This document shows positions 7,361 to 13,202 of a stretch of 15,558 nt of DNA, piece after piece. Within the stretch, counting starts at the first letter, position 1, and each line of letters starts with the position of its first letter. A program made the position numbers and the translations under genes. Source of the stretch: Methanomicrobiales archaeon (lineage in GTDB: Archaea > Halobacteriota > Methanomicrobia > Methanomicrobiales > Methanoculleaceae); assembly GCA_012511245.1 (NCBI GenBank), contig JAAZGM010000297.1:1-15558 (forward strand). Reading direction: 5' to 3'. The notes below the pieces were generated by a model. That model did not search any database. It was not told the origin of the DNA and saw nothing but the letters and a program-made list of their open reading frames with translations.

Positions 7361-7390
7361 GTAAACCGTTTTATGTTGGCTGGTTGACAA
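7359..7390 (-). promoter_or_regulatory. BirA-type biotin operator on the bioY promoter
   Basis: On the minus strand, TTGTCAACC - 14 bases - GGTTTACAT. This matches the known BirA operator (TTGTAAACC, 14-16 bases, GGTTTACAA), and the half-sites match each other at 7 of 9 positions. Comparative work has reported such sites for bacterial and archaeal biotin genes. The inner end touches the bioY ATG and the outer end abuts the T-rich promoter element. Holo-BirA binding would therefore block initiation or early elongation. The adjacent BirA has the needed DNA-binding domain. Confidence 0.8.
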
Positions 7391-7399
7391 TAAAAAAAA
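7391..7399 (-). promoter_or_regulatory. T8-A tract: terminator of the birA transcript and probable bioY TATA element
   Basis: The minus strand reads TTTTTTTTA about 50 bases past the birA stop, directly before the biotin operator. Eight T in a row is a good archaeal terminator. The same tract, about 35 bases before the bioY ATG, is the only TATA-like element placed for a bioY promoter. Confidence 0.5.
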
Positions 7400-7426
7400 G
7401 CCCTCTCAGACCAGGGAATATCGTAG

Positions 7427-7441
7427 AGGGGCATTGCCCCT
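7427..7441 (-). terminator. Hairpin just after birA
   Basis: AGGGGC-AAT-GCCCCT on the minus strand forms a perfect six-pair stem with a three-base loop, five bases after the birA stop codon. Its right arm, GCCCCTCT, can alternatively pair with AGAGGGC immediately before the T8 tract. The two stems exclude each other. Most likely it is simply a 3' end structure for the birA mRNA. Confidence 0.45.
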
Positions 7442-7446
7442 GAACA

Positions 7447-8427
7447 CTAGAGCTGGAAACAGTCGCCGGCGATAACCCGCTCTATTCCCCCGTTATCCCT
7501 GCGGATGATCAGGGCACCGTGCCTGTCGATATCGATTGCCACCCCTTCAAAGGTCTTGTTGATCGTCCTGATGGCCACCCGCTGGTCGAGCGTCAGGGAG
7601 AGGCTCTTCCACTCGCGGATGATTGAGTCGTACTCCCCATCCTCAAGCTGCTGGAAGCGGAGCTCAAACTCCCGAAGCACCCGGGCAAGGAGCGCCACAC
7701 GGTCGACCTCGTGGCCGACCTCCGCCTCGAGTGAGGTCACCGTGTCTTTCAGGTTCGGTGGAAGTTCGTCGAGCGATATGTTTGCATCGATCCCTATCCC
7801 GAGCAGGGCATAGTGGACGGTATCCGCCTCTGCAGCGAGTTCCAGGAGCAGCCCACCGACTTTCTTCTCCCCGGCGAAGATGTCGTTCGGCCACTTGATG
7901 AGCGCACTGATGTTGTACTCCTTCCTGATGGCGCGGGCAATCGCGATCGACCCGGCCATGGTGATCATGAAGAGCTGATCGATGGGGATCTTTGGTTTCA
8001 GGATGATGGTGACCCAGATCCCGCCGGCGGGCGAGACCCAGGCCCGTCCGAGTCTGCCGACCCCCCCTGTCTGCTCCTCGGCGATGATCACCATGCCGTG
8101 CAGTTGTTCGGGATCGGTCTCACTCGCAAGCTGTTTTGCGATCCAGCTCGTCGAGGCGGTGCGGTCGAAGTGGCGGATCTGCTTGCCGATGAGCCGGGTG
8201 CGGAGCTGTTTATGGATCTCGTAGGGGAGGAGTTTGCCGCTCGTTGATTCAAGGCGGTACCCTTCCGTGCGGGATGATACTATGCTGTATCCGAGCCTCC
8301 GGAGTTCCCGCACCTGTTTCCAGACAGCCGATCGGGTGATACCCAGCTGTTCTGCGATCCGCTCACCCGATATTGGGCCGGGGGCCTCCTCGAGAATCTT
8401 CAGTATGCTGATTGCCGTATCCTTCAT
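7447..8427 (-). CDS. birA: Bifunctional biotin-protein ligase and biotin operon repressor
   Basis: BirA makes biotinyl-AMP and transfers biotin to the carrier lysine of PycB; as holo-protein it binds the biotin operator. In 326 aa, an N-terminal winged helix-turn-helix (about 1-60, with ITRSAVWKQVRELRRLGY) precedes the ligase domain. The ligase shows the biotinyl-AMP loop GGVGRLGRAW at 121-130, KWPNDIF at 178-184 and KVGGLLLE at 189-196. A small SH3-like C-domain follows at about 270-326. Start ATG 8427 is chosen because GGTGA (8434-8438) lies six bases upstream; the ATG at 8433 would have no spacing. It abuts the DUF2111 gene upstream. Many archaeal ligases lack the DNA-binding domain, so its presence beside an operator is meaningful. 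Confidence 0.94.
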   Translation of the reverse strand: MKDTAISILKILEEAPGPISGERIAEQLGITRSAVWKQVRELRRLGYSIVSSRTEGYRLESTSGKLLPYEIHKQLRTRLIGKQIRHFDRTASTSWIAKQLASETDPEQLHGMVIIAEEQTGGVGRLGRAWVSPAGGIWVTIILKPKIPIDQLFMITMAGSIAIARAIRKEYNISALIKWPNDIFAGEKKVGGLLLELAAEADTVHYALLGIGIDANISLDELPPNLKDTVTSLEAEVGHEVDRVALLARVLREFELRFQQLEDGEYDSIIREWKSLSLTLDQRVAIRTINKTFEGVAIDIDRHGALIIRRDNGGIERVIAGDCFQL

Positions 8428-8433
8428 GCACAT

Positions 8434-8438
8434 TCACC
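8434..8438 (-). promoter_or_regulatory. Ribosome binding site GGTGA for birA, overlapping the upstream stop codon
   Basis: GGTGA with a six-base spacer to ATG 8427 also contains the TGA that ends the DUF2111 gene. This arrangement predicts coupled translation. Confidence 0.6.
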
Positions 8439-8862
8439 GTTTCGCTGCAGGCGTCTCAGTCGGGAGCGGGCACGGGTCCTCACCGCATACCTGTCTGCGG
8501 ATACCCGCGCTCTGTTCCATAAATTCCGCCAGATCGAAGATGCCGGTTGCATCAACGACACCGATCGCGCCGATAGCCTCACCGCTACCATCCCTCACCG
8601 GTGCTACCACCACCGGGATGCCCCGGTAAGGGCCTGTGGGGGGTCTTATCCGCTTCACCGTGTTCTCAGCCAGAACCTCCTCCAGGATGGGGCCTGTGTA
8701 CGCCTGATCGATGACCTTTCCGTTCTCAATCCTGATCCCCGGCTGGTCGCGAGACCGTGCCGTGATAGGCAGACGGTTGAGCAGATCATGGATGCACATC
8801 ATGATGGGAGCGAGATCGTGCGCTGTAGAAGATGCAGAGATGACGTATTGCTCCATGGCCAT
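8434..8862 (-). CDS. DUF2111 family protein (methanogen-specific, possible sensor domain)
   Basis: A 142-aa soluble protein whose pattern matches the methanogen family DUF2111: ASSTAHDLAPIMMCIHDLLNRLP near the N-terminus, DQAYTGPILEEVL in the middle, then GPYRGIPVVVAPVRD and AIGAIGVVDATGIFDLAEFME. The last stretch resembles the core of GAF/PAS-like ligand-binding domains, suggesting sensing rather than catalysis; this is inference. The function is unknown. Starts at 8877, 8862 and 8856 are all possible and none has a clear ribosome site; 8862 (MAMEQ) is a compromise. It lies between the amidotransferase-like gene and birA on the same strand and ends in the birA ribosome site, so it is probably co-transcribed with birA. 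Confidence 0.75.
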   Translation of the reverse strand: MAMEQYVISASSTAHDLAPIMMCIHDLLNRLPITARSRDQPGIRIENGKVIDQAYTGPILEEVLAENTVKRIRPPTGPYRGIPVVVAPVRDGSGEAIGAIGVVDATGIFDLAEFMEQSAGIRRQVCGEDPCPLPTETPAAKR

Positions 8863-8887
8863 ATCTATACTTTTCATAAGGTTATAG

Positions 8888-9466
8888 CTAGAATAAGGTT
8901 TCCCTATCGCTGTAGAAGAACTCCTTAATGAATTCACGCGATGGGTATTCATGGATGCTTGAGACCAGGATCATGCCGTCACCGATCGCTTTTCCGATGA
9001 GGAGTGCCTCGCCGTTCTCTGAGGTGGCAAAGGTTTCGCCGCTGTTGACCGGAAACGTGCCGTCACACTCGACGGCACCGAGATCATATCCGGCAAAAAG
9101 GGAGTTGTACCTGCTCTCCCCGGTGAACCTGACCGCACGCGGCCCGTAACCGAACGAGTAGGTCAACGGGAACGGGAGCCAGTCATACGCGTCCTCTCGA
9201 AGGCAACCCGCGCCGAAGACAAGCATCCGTCCCCCTCCTTCGATGAAACGCCGGATACGGCTGCTGGATGCCCGGAGGGCAGGGAGGAGATTCGAGTAAG
9301 CCGGGTTTGCAAACCCTGTCGGCACGATGAGTGCCGCAAACTGCCCCCGCCAGAATGGGGAGGCGAGCATGTAGGGGTTGACCGTCTCGCAGCAGGTGCC
9401 GCAATCCTCGATGAGCCGCGAGAACATGAGGGGGTTGTCCCAGAGCAACCCAACCCGTCCCGTCAC
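8888..9466 (-). CDS. Class I glutamine amidotransferase-like protein lacking the catalytic cysteine
   Basis: A 192-aa protein with the layout of the GATase1-like / BPL_N fold: an N-terminal strand GRVGLLWD, the strand AALIVPTGFAN at 44-54, then FIEGGGRMLVFGAGC at 74-88. It ends with the typical GDGMILVSSIHEYPS (162-176). In active enzymes the third block reads GxCxG. Here the nucleophile position is glycine (VFGAG) and the nearest cysteine, C88, is three residues later, while the H172-E173 pair is kept. The protein is probably not a glutaminase and may bind a ligand or partner. C22, C25 and C26 form a small cysteine cluster. GTG 9466 overlaps the rtcB stop as GTGA with GGTGA (9474-9478) seven bases upstream. 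Function unknown. Confidence 0.65.
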   Translation of the reverse strand: MTGRVGLLWDNPLMFSRLIEDCGTCCETVNPYMLASPFWRGQFAALIVPTGFANPAYSNLLPALRASSSRIRRFIEGGGRMLVFGAGCLREDAYDWLPFPLTYSFGYGPRAVRFTGESRYNSLFAGYDLGAVECDGTFPVNSGETFATSENGEALLIGKAIGDGMILVSSIHEYPSREFIKEFFYSDRETLF

Positions 9467-10899
9467 CCCTTGATCACCCCGAGCGGGTTTAACCGGGCGA
9501 CGGTGCCCGATAGCCCTGCCTCGTGCACGATGCGCACCACTTCATGGCTCGGTTTATACACTTCCGGTGCCTCCTCTGCAAGGACGGAGTCGCTGTGGGC
9601 ACGCACGAGGATCCCCGCGCCGGCGAGCTGTTCCCGGAGTTCCCGCCCTCGCACCTCCTTCTTTGCCTTCGACCGGCTGAGCACCCTCCCGGCACCGTGA
9701 CAGGTGCTCCCCCAGGTCTTCTGCATCGCAGCCGCCGTGCCGCAGAGGAGGTAGGAGGACGTCCCCATGCTTCCCGGGATGAGAACCGGCTGCCCGACCG
9801 CGGCATACTCGTGCGGGATGCCGGGAGCCCCCGGCCCGAACGCCCGCGTTGCACCTTTCCGGTGGACGCAGACCTCTGTTGCCGCACCATTGACGTCGTG
9901 GCGCTCGAACTTCGCAACGTTGTGCGCGACGTCGTAGACGAGCCGCATCTCATCGTAGTCGATCCCGAAGAGCTGCGTGAAGACGTTCCTTGCTTCGTGC
10001 ATGATGACCTGCCGGTTTGCCCAGGCGTAGTTTGCGGCCGAGGCCATCGCGCCGTAGTACGCGCGGCCTTCCGGAGAGTCTACCGGAGCGCAGGCGAGTT
10101 GCCGGTCGGGGAGCTGTATCCGGTATTTTGCGAGCGCATGTTCGAGTGTTCGCAGATGATCCGTCGCGACCTGATGGCCGAGGCCGCGCGATCCGCAGTG
10201 GACCATGAAACAGACCTGCCCTTCGGTGACCCCGAACACCCGTGCCGCTTCCGGATCGACGATCTCCTGCACCACCTGGATCTCGAGGAAGTGGTTGCCG
10301 CCGCCGAGTGTCCCGAGTTGTGGGATGCCCCGCTGGCGCGCCTTGCCGCTGACTGCATCCGGATCCGCCCCCGGCATCGCGCCTTCTTCTTCACACCGGA
10401 CGAGATCAGCGTCGGTTCCAAGCCCGCGCTCGACCGCCCACCGTGCGCCGTTCTGCATGACCTCAACGACCTCCTTGTTCGAGATCCGCAGGCCGCTCTT
10501 TCCTCCCACTCCGGTCGGCACCGCGGCGAACAACCGTTCGATCAGTTCCCGTTTCTTGCCGGCGAGATCCGCCTCGGTGAGCGGCGTCGTGATCAGCCGG
10601 ACACCACAGTTGATATCGAACCCGACCCCGCCGGGCGATATGACTCCCTCGGTCATATCAAACGCGGCGACGCCGCCGATGGGAAACCCATACCCCCAGT
10701 GGATATCGGGCATGGCAAGCGAGTGCCTCACGATCCCGGGAAGCGTTGCAACGTTTGCGAGCTGGCGGACCGCGCCTTCTTCGAGTGTCTCTGCAAGGGT
10801 GCGAGAGAGGAAAAAGCGCCCCGGCACCCGCATATCGGGGACATAACCGATGGGGACCTCCCATTCGAGATCTCCAATCTTGTTGATTCCTTCAAGCAT
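9463..10899 (-). CDS. rtcB: RtcB, tRNA-splicing RNA ligase
   Basis: RtcB joins 2',3'-cyclic phosphate or 3'-phosphate RNA ends to 5'-OH ends using GTP and Mn2+, sealing tRNA halves after intron excision. The 478-aa protein from ATG 10899 has the known metal and guanylate residues: D95 and C98 in GGVGFDINCG, N202/H203 in GGGNHFLE, H234 in VHCGSRGLGH, H326 in YDVAHN, and H401 in STCHGAGR, the histidine that becomes guanylylated. Numbering from this start reproduces that of Pyrococcus horikoshii RtcB up to H234. An ATG at 10914 overlaps the archease stop (ATGA) and would add five residues, but GAGGG at 10906-10910 favours 10899. The archease gene lies directly upstream. Confidence 0.96.
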   Translation of the reverse strand: MLEGINKIGDLEWEVPIGYVPDMRVPGRFFLSRTLAETLEEGAVRQLANVATLPGIVRHSLAMPDIHWGYGFPIGGVAAFDMTEGVISPGGVGFDINCGVRLITTPLTEADLAGKKRELIERLFAAVPTGVGGKSGLRISNKEVVEVMQNGARWAVERGLGTDADLVRCEEEGAMPGADPDAVSGKARQRGIPQLGTLGGGNHFLEIQVVQEIVDPEAARVFGVTEGQVCFMVHCGSRGLGHQVATDHLRTLEHALAKYRIQLPDRQLACAPVDSPEGRAYYGAMASAANYAWANRQVIMHEARNVFTQLFGIDYDEMRLVYDVAHNVAKFERHDVNGAATEVCVHRKGATRAFGPGAPGIPHEYAAVGQPVLIPGSMGTSSYLLCGTAAAMQKTWGSTCHGAGRVLSRSKAKKEVRGRELREQLAGAGILVRAHSDSVLAEEAPEVYKPSHEVVRIVHEAGLSGTVARLNPLGVIKG

Positions 10900-10905
10900 A
10901 TGGAT

Positions 10906-10910
10906 CCCTC
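10906..10910 (-). promoter_or_regulatory. Ribosome binding site GAGGG for rtcB
   Basis: GAGGG lies six bases before ATG 10899 and inside the alternative five-codon extension from 10914. It is the reason for choosing the shorter start. Confidence 0.55.
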
Positions 10911-11318
10911 TCATATGTCAAATATGATATCCACAACATAGTTTTCTTCTTCTTTAACGATTTCGAGCCCAAAGTAAGATATTCCTTTGATGTGCGCCCC
11001 TGCGGAATGCCGTGCAGGATCGAAGGGTTCGCCTCTCAGGACAGCGGAGAGCCGGGTGCTCTGGATATCGACGTCAAACGCACAGAAGACGATGTTCTCG
11101 ACCTCGCTGACGAAGAGGAGTTCAGAGAGGTAGTCGATGAGAAGTGATTCAGGATTCTCCGCCTCAAGGTCGATCCTCCACCCGGCCCCACGGTCCTCAC
11201 AGGAGCCATACATGACGTGGAACATCGCCCGGCCCGCCTCCTCAAAGAGTTCGTTCAAGGTCGCGCCCCGCACCCGCATGAGAACATCGGCGGTGTGCTC
11301 CAGTTCTTCAAAACTCAT
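10911..11318 (-). CDS. Archease, RtcB activating protein
   Basis: Archease speeds RtcB guanylylation, gives it multiple turnover and broadens its nucleotide use. The 135-aa protein begins with the family hallmark FEELEHTADVLMRV, with metal-site residues H8 and D11. It contains LLIDYLSELLF in the middle and ends with the conserved hydrophobic-Asp tail (D134 in IIFDI). Length is normal for the family. Start ATG 11318 is three bases after the upstream gene's stop. Its stop overlaps the alternative rtcB ATG. The archease-RtcB gene pair is a known arrangement, which strengthens both calls. Confidence 0.94.
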   Translation of the reverse strand: MSFEELEHTADVLMRVRGATLNELFEEAGRAMFHVMYGSCEDRGAGWRIDLEAENPESLLIDYLSELLFVSEVENIVFCAFDVDIQSTRLSAVLRGEPFDPARHSAGAHIKGISYFGLEIVKEEENYVVDIIFDI

Positions 11319-11321
11319 GGC

Positions 11322-11591
11322 TTAGATGTCTTCATAGAATATGGGGATCATTTCCCTGTGGATGGAATCGATATAGTGAGCCTGGTGTTTCGAGACATAG
11401 ATCGTGTAATCGCCGACGGGGATCTGCAGATCCGTTGCCTTCGGCGGTTTGATGGATATCGGCAGGAGTATGGCTCCACCGCAGGATGTGCTCACCCGGA
11501 AGTCGCGTTTTCTCTTGAGGACATATGATCGGACTTCCTCTGTGACGTATAAAGCCTGTGACCGGCCCGGCTCTTTAACATCGCTCTGCAT
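11322..11591 (-). CDS. Small protein of unknown function (89 aa), first gene of the archease-rtcB transcript
   Basis: I do not recognise this protein. It has a charged N-terminus (TEEVRSYVLKRKRDFRVSTS) and a single CGG near residue 37. The middle, ILLPISIKPPKATDLQIPVG, is rich in proline and beta-branched residues, and the acidic C-terminus ends in FYEDI. No signal peptide or membrane helix is visible. The mix of short beta-like segments suggests a compact beta-rich fold, which is inference. ATG 11591 is preferred to GTG 11600. A TATA-like element 27-35 bases upstream implies a very short leader. The three-base gap to archease makes co-transcription with the RNA ligase genes very likely, so a role in RNA processing is a reasonable but untested guess. 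Confidence 0.7.
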   Translation of the reverse strand: MQSDVKEPGRSQALYVTEEVRSYVLKRKRDFRVSTSCGGAILLPISIKPPKATDLQIPVGDYTIYVSKHQAHYIDSIHREMIPIFYEDI

Positions 11592-11617
11592 GATAGTCAC
11601 ATATGTTGGTGCCGGGG

Positions 11618-11626
11618 CTAAAAAAG
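11618..11626 (-). promoter_or_regulatory. TATA box for the archease-rtcB-birA transcript
   Basis: The minus strand reads CTTTTTTAG, centred about 31 bases before ATG 11591. A start 25-26 bases downstream leaves only a few bases of leader, so the first gene would be almost leaderless. Confidence 0.45.
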
Positions 11627-11646
11627 AGGTATGATTCCGGAGGGGG

Positions 11647-11961
11647 TCAGGTTGCCCCGAGGATGTTTGTCACCACATCTACATACTGATCTTTCAGCTC
11701 GTAGATGGAGTTTGTTCCTTCTGCATTCCGTCTCACGCGCAGGATGCCTATGCGGGACGCAATGGTGCCAACCATGGATGCGATGGAGTGGTAACTGATG
11801 GTAAACTGCTCCTGCAGTTTCTCGTGGATCTGGGGTATGGTGAGGGACTTTACTCTGACAAACAGGTTGAGCAACTCATGCCGGATCCCATCCCGGTCAC
11901 GTGAGAGATACTCTTTGAGTCGGGATTCTATCTCTCTTTTGAGTTCACCGGGTGATCTCAT
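11647..11961 (-). CDS. DUF2551 family protein, probable winged-helix regulator
   Basis: A 104-aa protein that fits the methanogen family DUF2551: MRSPGELKREIESRLKEYL, then RDGIRHELLNLFVRVKSLT, IPQIHEKLQEQFTISYHSIASMVG and SRIGILRVRRNAEGTNSIYEL. The central helices followed by a basic beta-hairpin-like wing (LRVRRNAEGTNSIYEL) suggest a winged helix-turn-helix DNA-binding fold. Target and signal are unknown. ATG 11961 lies 25 bases from the centre of a strong TATA box, so the mRNA should be leaderless. The gene is divergent from secF across a 386-bp region and 55 bases upstream of the archease cluster, which has its own TATA element. Confidence 0.82.
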   Translation of the reverse strand: MRSPGELKREIESRLKEYLSRDRDGIRHELLNLFVRVKSLTIPQIHEKLQEQFTISYHSIASMVGTIASRIGILRVRRNAEGTNSIYELKDQYVDVVTNILGAT

Positions 11962-11980
11962 ATGTGCTTGTGATTCGGTA

Positions 11981-11992
11981 TTTTATATATAT
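11981..11992 (-). promoter_or_regulatory. Strong TATA box for the DUF2551 gene
   Basis: ATATATATAAAA on the minus strand is the best TATA match in the window. Its distance to ATG 11961 predicts transcription starting at or within a base or two of the start codon. Confidence 0.7.
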
Positions 11993-12240
11993 CTTTTCTT
12001 TTTATCCATTTAATCGTGTGTTCTGCCAGGAGAACGGCAATTGTCTGACGAAATGATATTAAGTCGTGTATCATTGCTCTGTTTTCCTTAATTTTTTATA
12101 TGGTCGCCTTGATCTACTTTTTACTGAATATATTTGTATTTCCGTAGCGCCCCTTCTTTCCGCCCCCTCCACGGCGCGCGTACTGCACAGCTCCGCCCCC
12201 GGGAAACAATCCTCTGCGGCCCGTGCCCTGCTCCTCTCTT

Positions 12241-12289
12241 TTCCGGGAAATTTCCGGGGCATTTCAGTAATATCCGGGCAAATTTCAGG
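12241..12289 (+). repeat. Short CCGGG repeats upstream of the secF TATA box
   Basis: TTCCGGGAAAT at 12241, TTCCGGGGCAT at 12252 and ATCCGGGCAAA at 12272 repeat one motif, and the last two are each followed by TTTCAG. The first two together make the near-palindrome CCGGGAAATTTCCGG (12243-12257). Spacings of 11 and 20 bases put the copies on about the same DNA face. Their place just upstream of the TATA box at 12295 suits activator or repressor sites. Confidence 0.45.
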
Positions 12290-12294
12290 TTCCA

Positions 12295-12302
12295 CTATAT
12301 AT
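12295..12302 (+). promoter_or_regulatory. TATA box for secFD
   Basis: CTATATAT lies about 50 bases before the secF ATG, predicting a start near 12325 and a leader of roughly 23 nt. No clear Shine-Dalgarno is seen in that leader. Confidence 0.5.
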
Positions 12303-12347
12303 CCATGAGCAATCCTTTAACCTTTCACAATCGTACACTGATACAGC

Positions 12348-13202
12348 ATGGAATTTGTTAGATATGATATCAACAAATACTCTCCGCGGCAGATGGTAGC
12401 GCTGCCCCTCGTTCTTCTCCTCCTTGCCGGAGTGTTGCTGGGCTACACCACGCTCACCACCGGCCTGCCCATAACCCCGGGCATCGACTTTGCAGGTGGA
12501 ACGGCGGTCACCGTCTTCACATCCGACAGCAGAGAGACGATCGAGGCGACGTTCGCCGGGTATCCGCTCCAATCGGTGGGTGAGGGTGTCGGCAACGGGA
12601 AATACGTTCAGTTCGGTCCCATGGATGACGACCAGTACCGGAGTTTCACCACGCTCGTCAACGAGAAGTATCCCGATGCAAAAGTGGACCAGATCGGCGA
12701 GACGTTCGGAAAGACGCTCCAGAGTCAGGCCTTCCTCGCCCTGGTCTTCTCGTTCATCGGGGTGGCCGTCGTGATCTTCATCGCGTACCGAAACCCCGTT
12801 GCATCGTGCGCCGTCGTCCTCGCAGCCGCCTCCGATATCGCCATCACCGCCGGGGCCATGCAGGTCCTCGGCATTCCGCTCTCCCTCGGGACGACGGCGG
12901 CTCTGCTGATGTTGATCGGTTACGCAGCGGACAGCAACGTCCTTCTGACCACGCGACTCCTGAAGCGTAAGGGCAAGCTCGAAGAGAAACTCGCCGGTGC
13001 GTTCAGAACCGGGTTCATCATGACGACGACGACGCTCGGAGCCATCGTCGCCATGTGGGCAGTTGCTACGGTGGGGCAGATCCAGATCATCAGCGCGATT
13101 GCAAGTGTTCTCATCATCGGACTCCTCGTCGACCTGATGAACACCTGGATGCTGAACGCCGGGATACTCAAAGCGCACATCCGCAGGAGCGGTAAAAAAT
13201 GA
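12348..13202 (+). CDS. secF: Protein-export membrane protein SecF
   Basis: SecF works with SecD at the SecYE channel in protein export and membrane protein biogenesis; archaea have no SecA, so its energy coupling there is unresolved. The 284-aa protein has a first membrane helix at 17-38, the family motif GIDFAGGTAV at 45-54 and an external domain to about 128. Five more helices follow at about 129-147, 153-173, 178-203, 224-243 and 247-270. D195 in YAADSN lies in the helix that carries the conserved acidic residue in bacterial SecF. The stop overlaps the secD start as ATGA. SecF before SecD is the usual archaeal order. Confidence 0.95.
   Translation: MEFVRYDINKYSPRQMVALPLVLLLLAGVLLGYTTLTTGLPITPGIDFAGGTAVTVFTSDSRETIEATFAGYPLQSVGEGVGNGKYVQFGPMDDDQYRSFTTLVNEKYPDAKVDQIGETFGKTLQSQAFLALVFSFIGVAVVIFIAYRNPVASCAVVLAAASDIAITAGAMQVLGIPLSLGTTAALLMLIGYAADSNVLLTTRLLKRKGKLEEKLAGAFRTGFIMTTTTLGAIVAMWAVATVGQIQIISAIASVLIIGLLVDLMNTWMLNAGILKAHIRRSGKK

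Larger units (their letters stand above)
11962..12347. other. Intergenic region between DUF2551 and secF
   Basis: This 386-bp stretch holds no convincing gene. It contains the DUF2551 TATA box, a small stem GTTCT/AGAAC (12020-12035), and an AT-rich block with a TATA-like TTTTTATATGG at about 12094-12104. A strongly pyrimidine-rich GC block follows (about 12144-12240), with TCCGCCCCC at 12159-12167 and again at 12192-12200. CCGGG repeats and the secF TATA box complete it. Short open frames here have no ribosome sites or recognisable products. A small RNA from the GC-rich block is possible but matches no family I know. Confidence 0.6.

Noticed and set aside
7361..7390. TTG start for bioY at 7390
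   Set aside because: It would place ten codons inside the biotin operator and start at or before the likely transcription start. The conserved protein begins well from ATG 7360.
9523..10941. Plus-strand open frame of 472 codons opposite rtcB
   Set aside because: RtcB on the minus strand has every catalytic residue. The opposite frame shows no motif and arises from codon bias.
12066..12361. Short open frames in the 386-bp intergenic region on both strands
   Set aside because: They have no ribosome site, no plausible composition and no recognisable product, and they cross repeats and promoter elements.
12285..13178. Minus-strand open frame opposite secF, and a similar one at 13574-14428 opposite secD
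   Set aside because: Both translate to Asp/Arg/Gly-rich low-complexity protein typical of antisense of membrane protein genes. SecF and SecD are certain.
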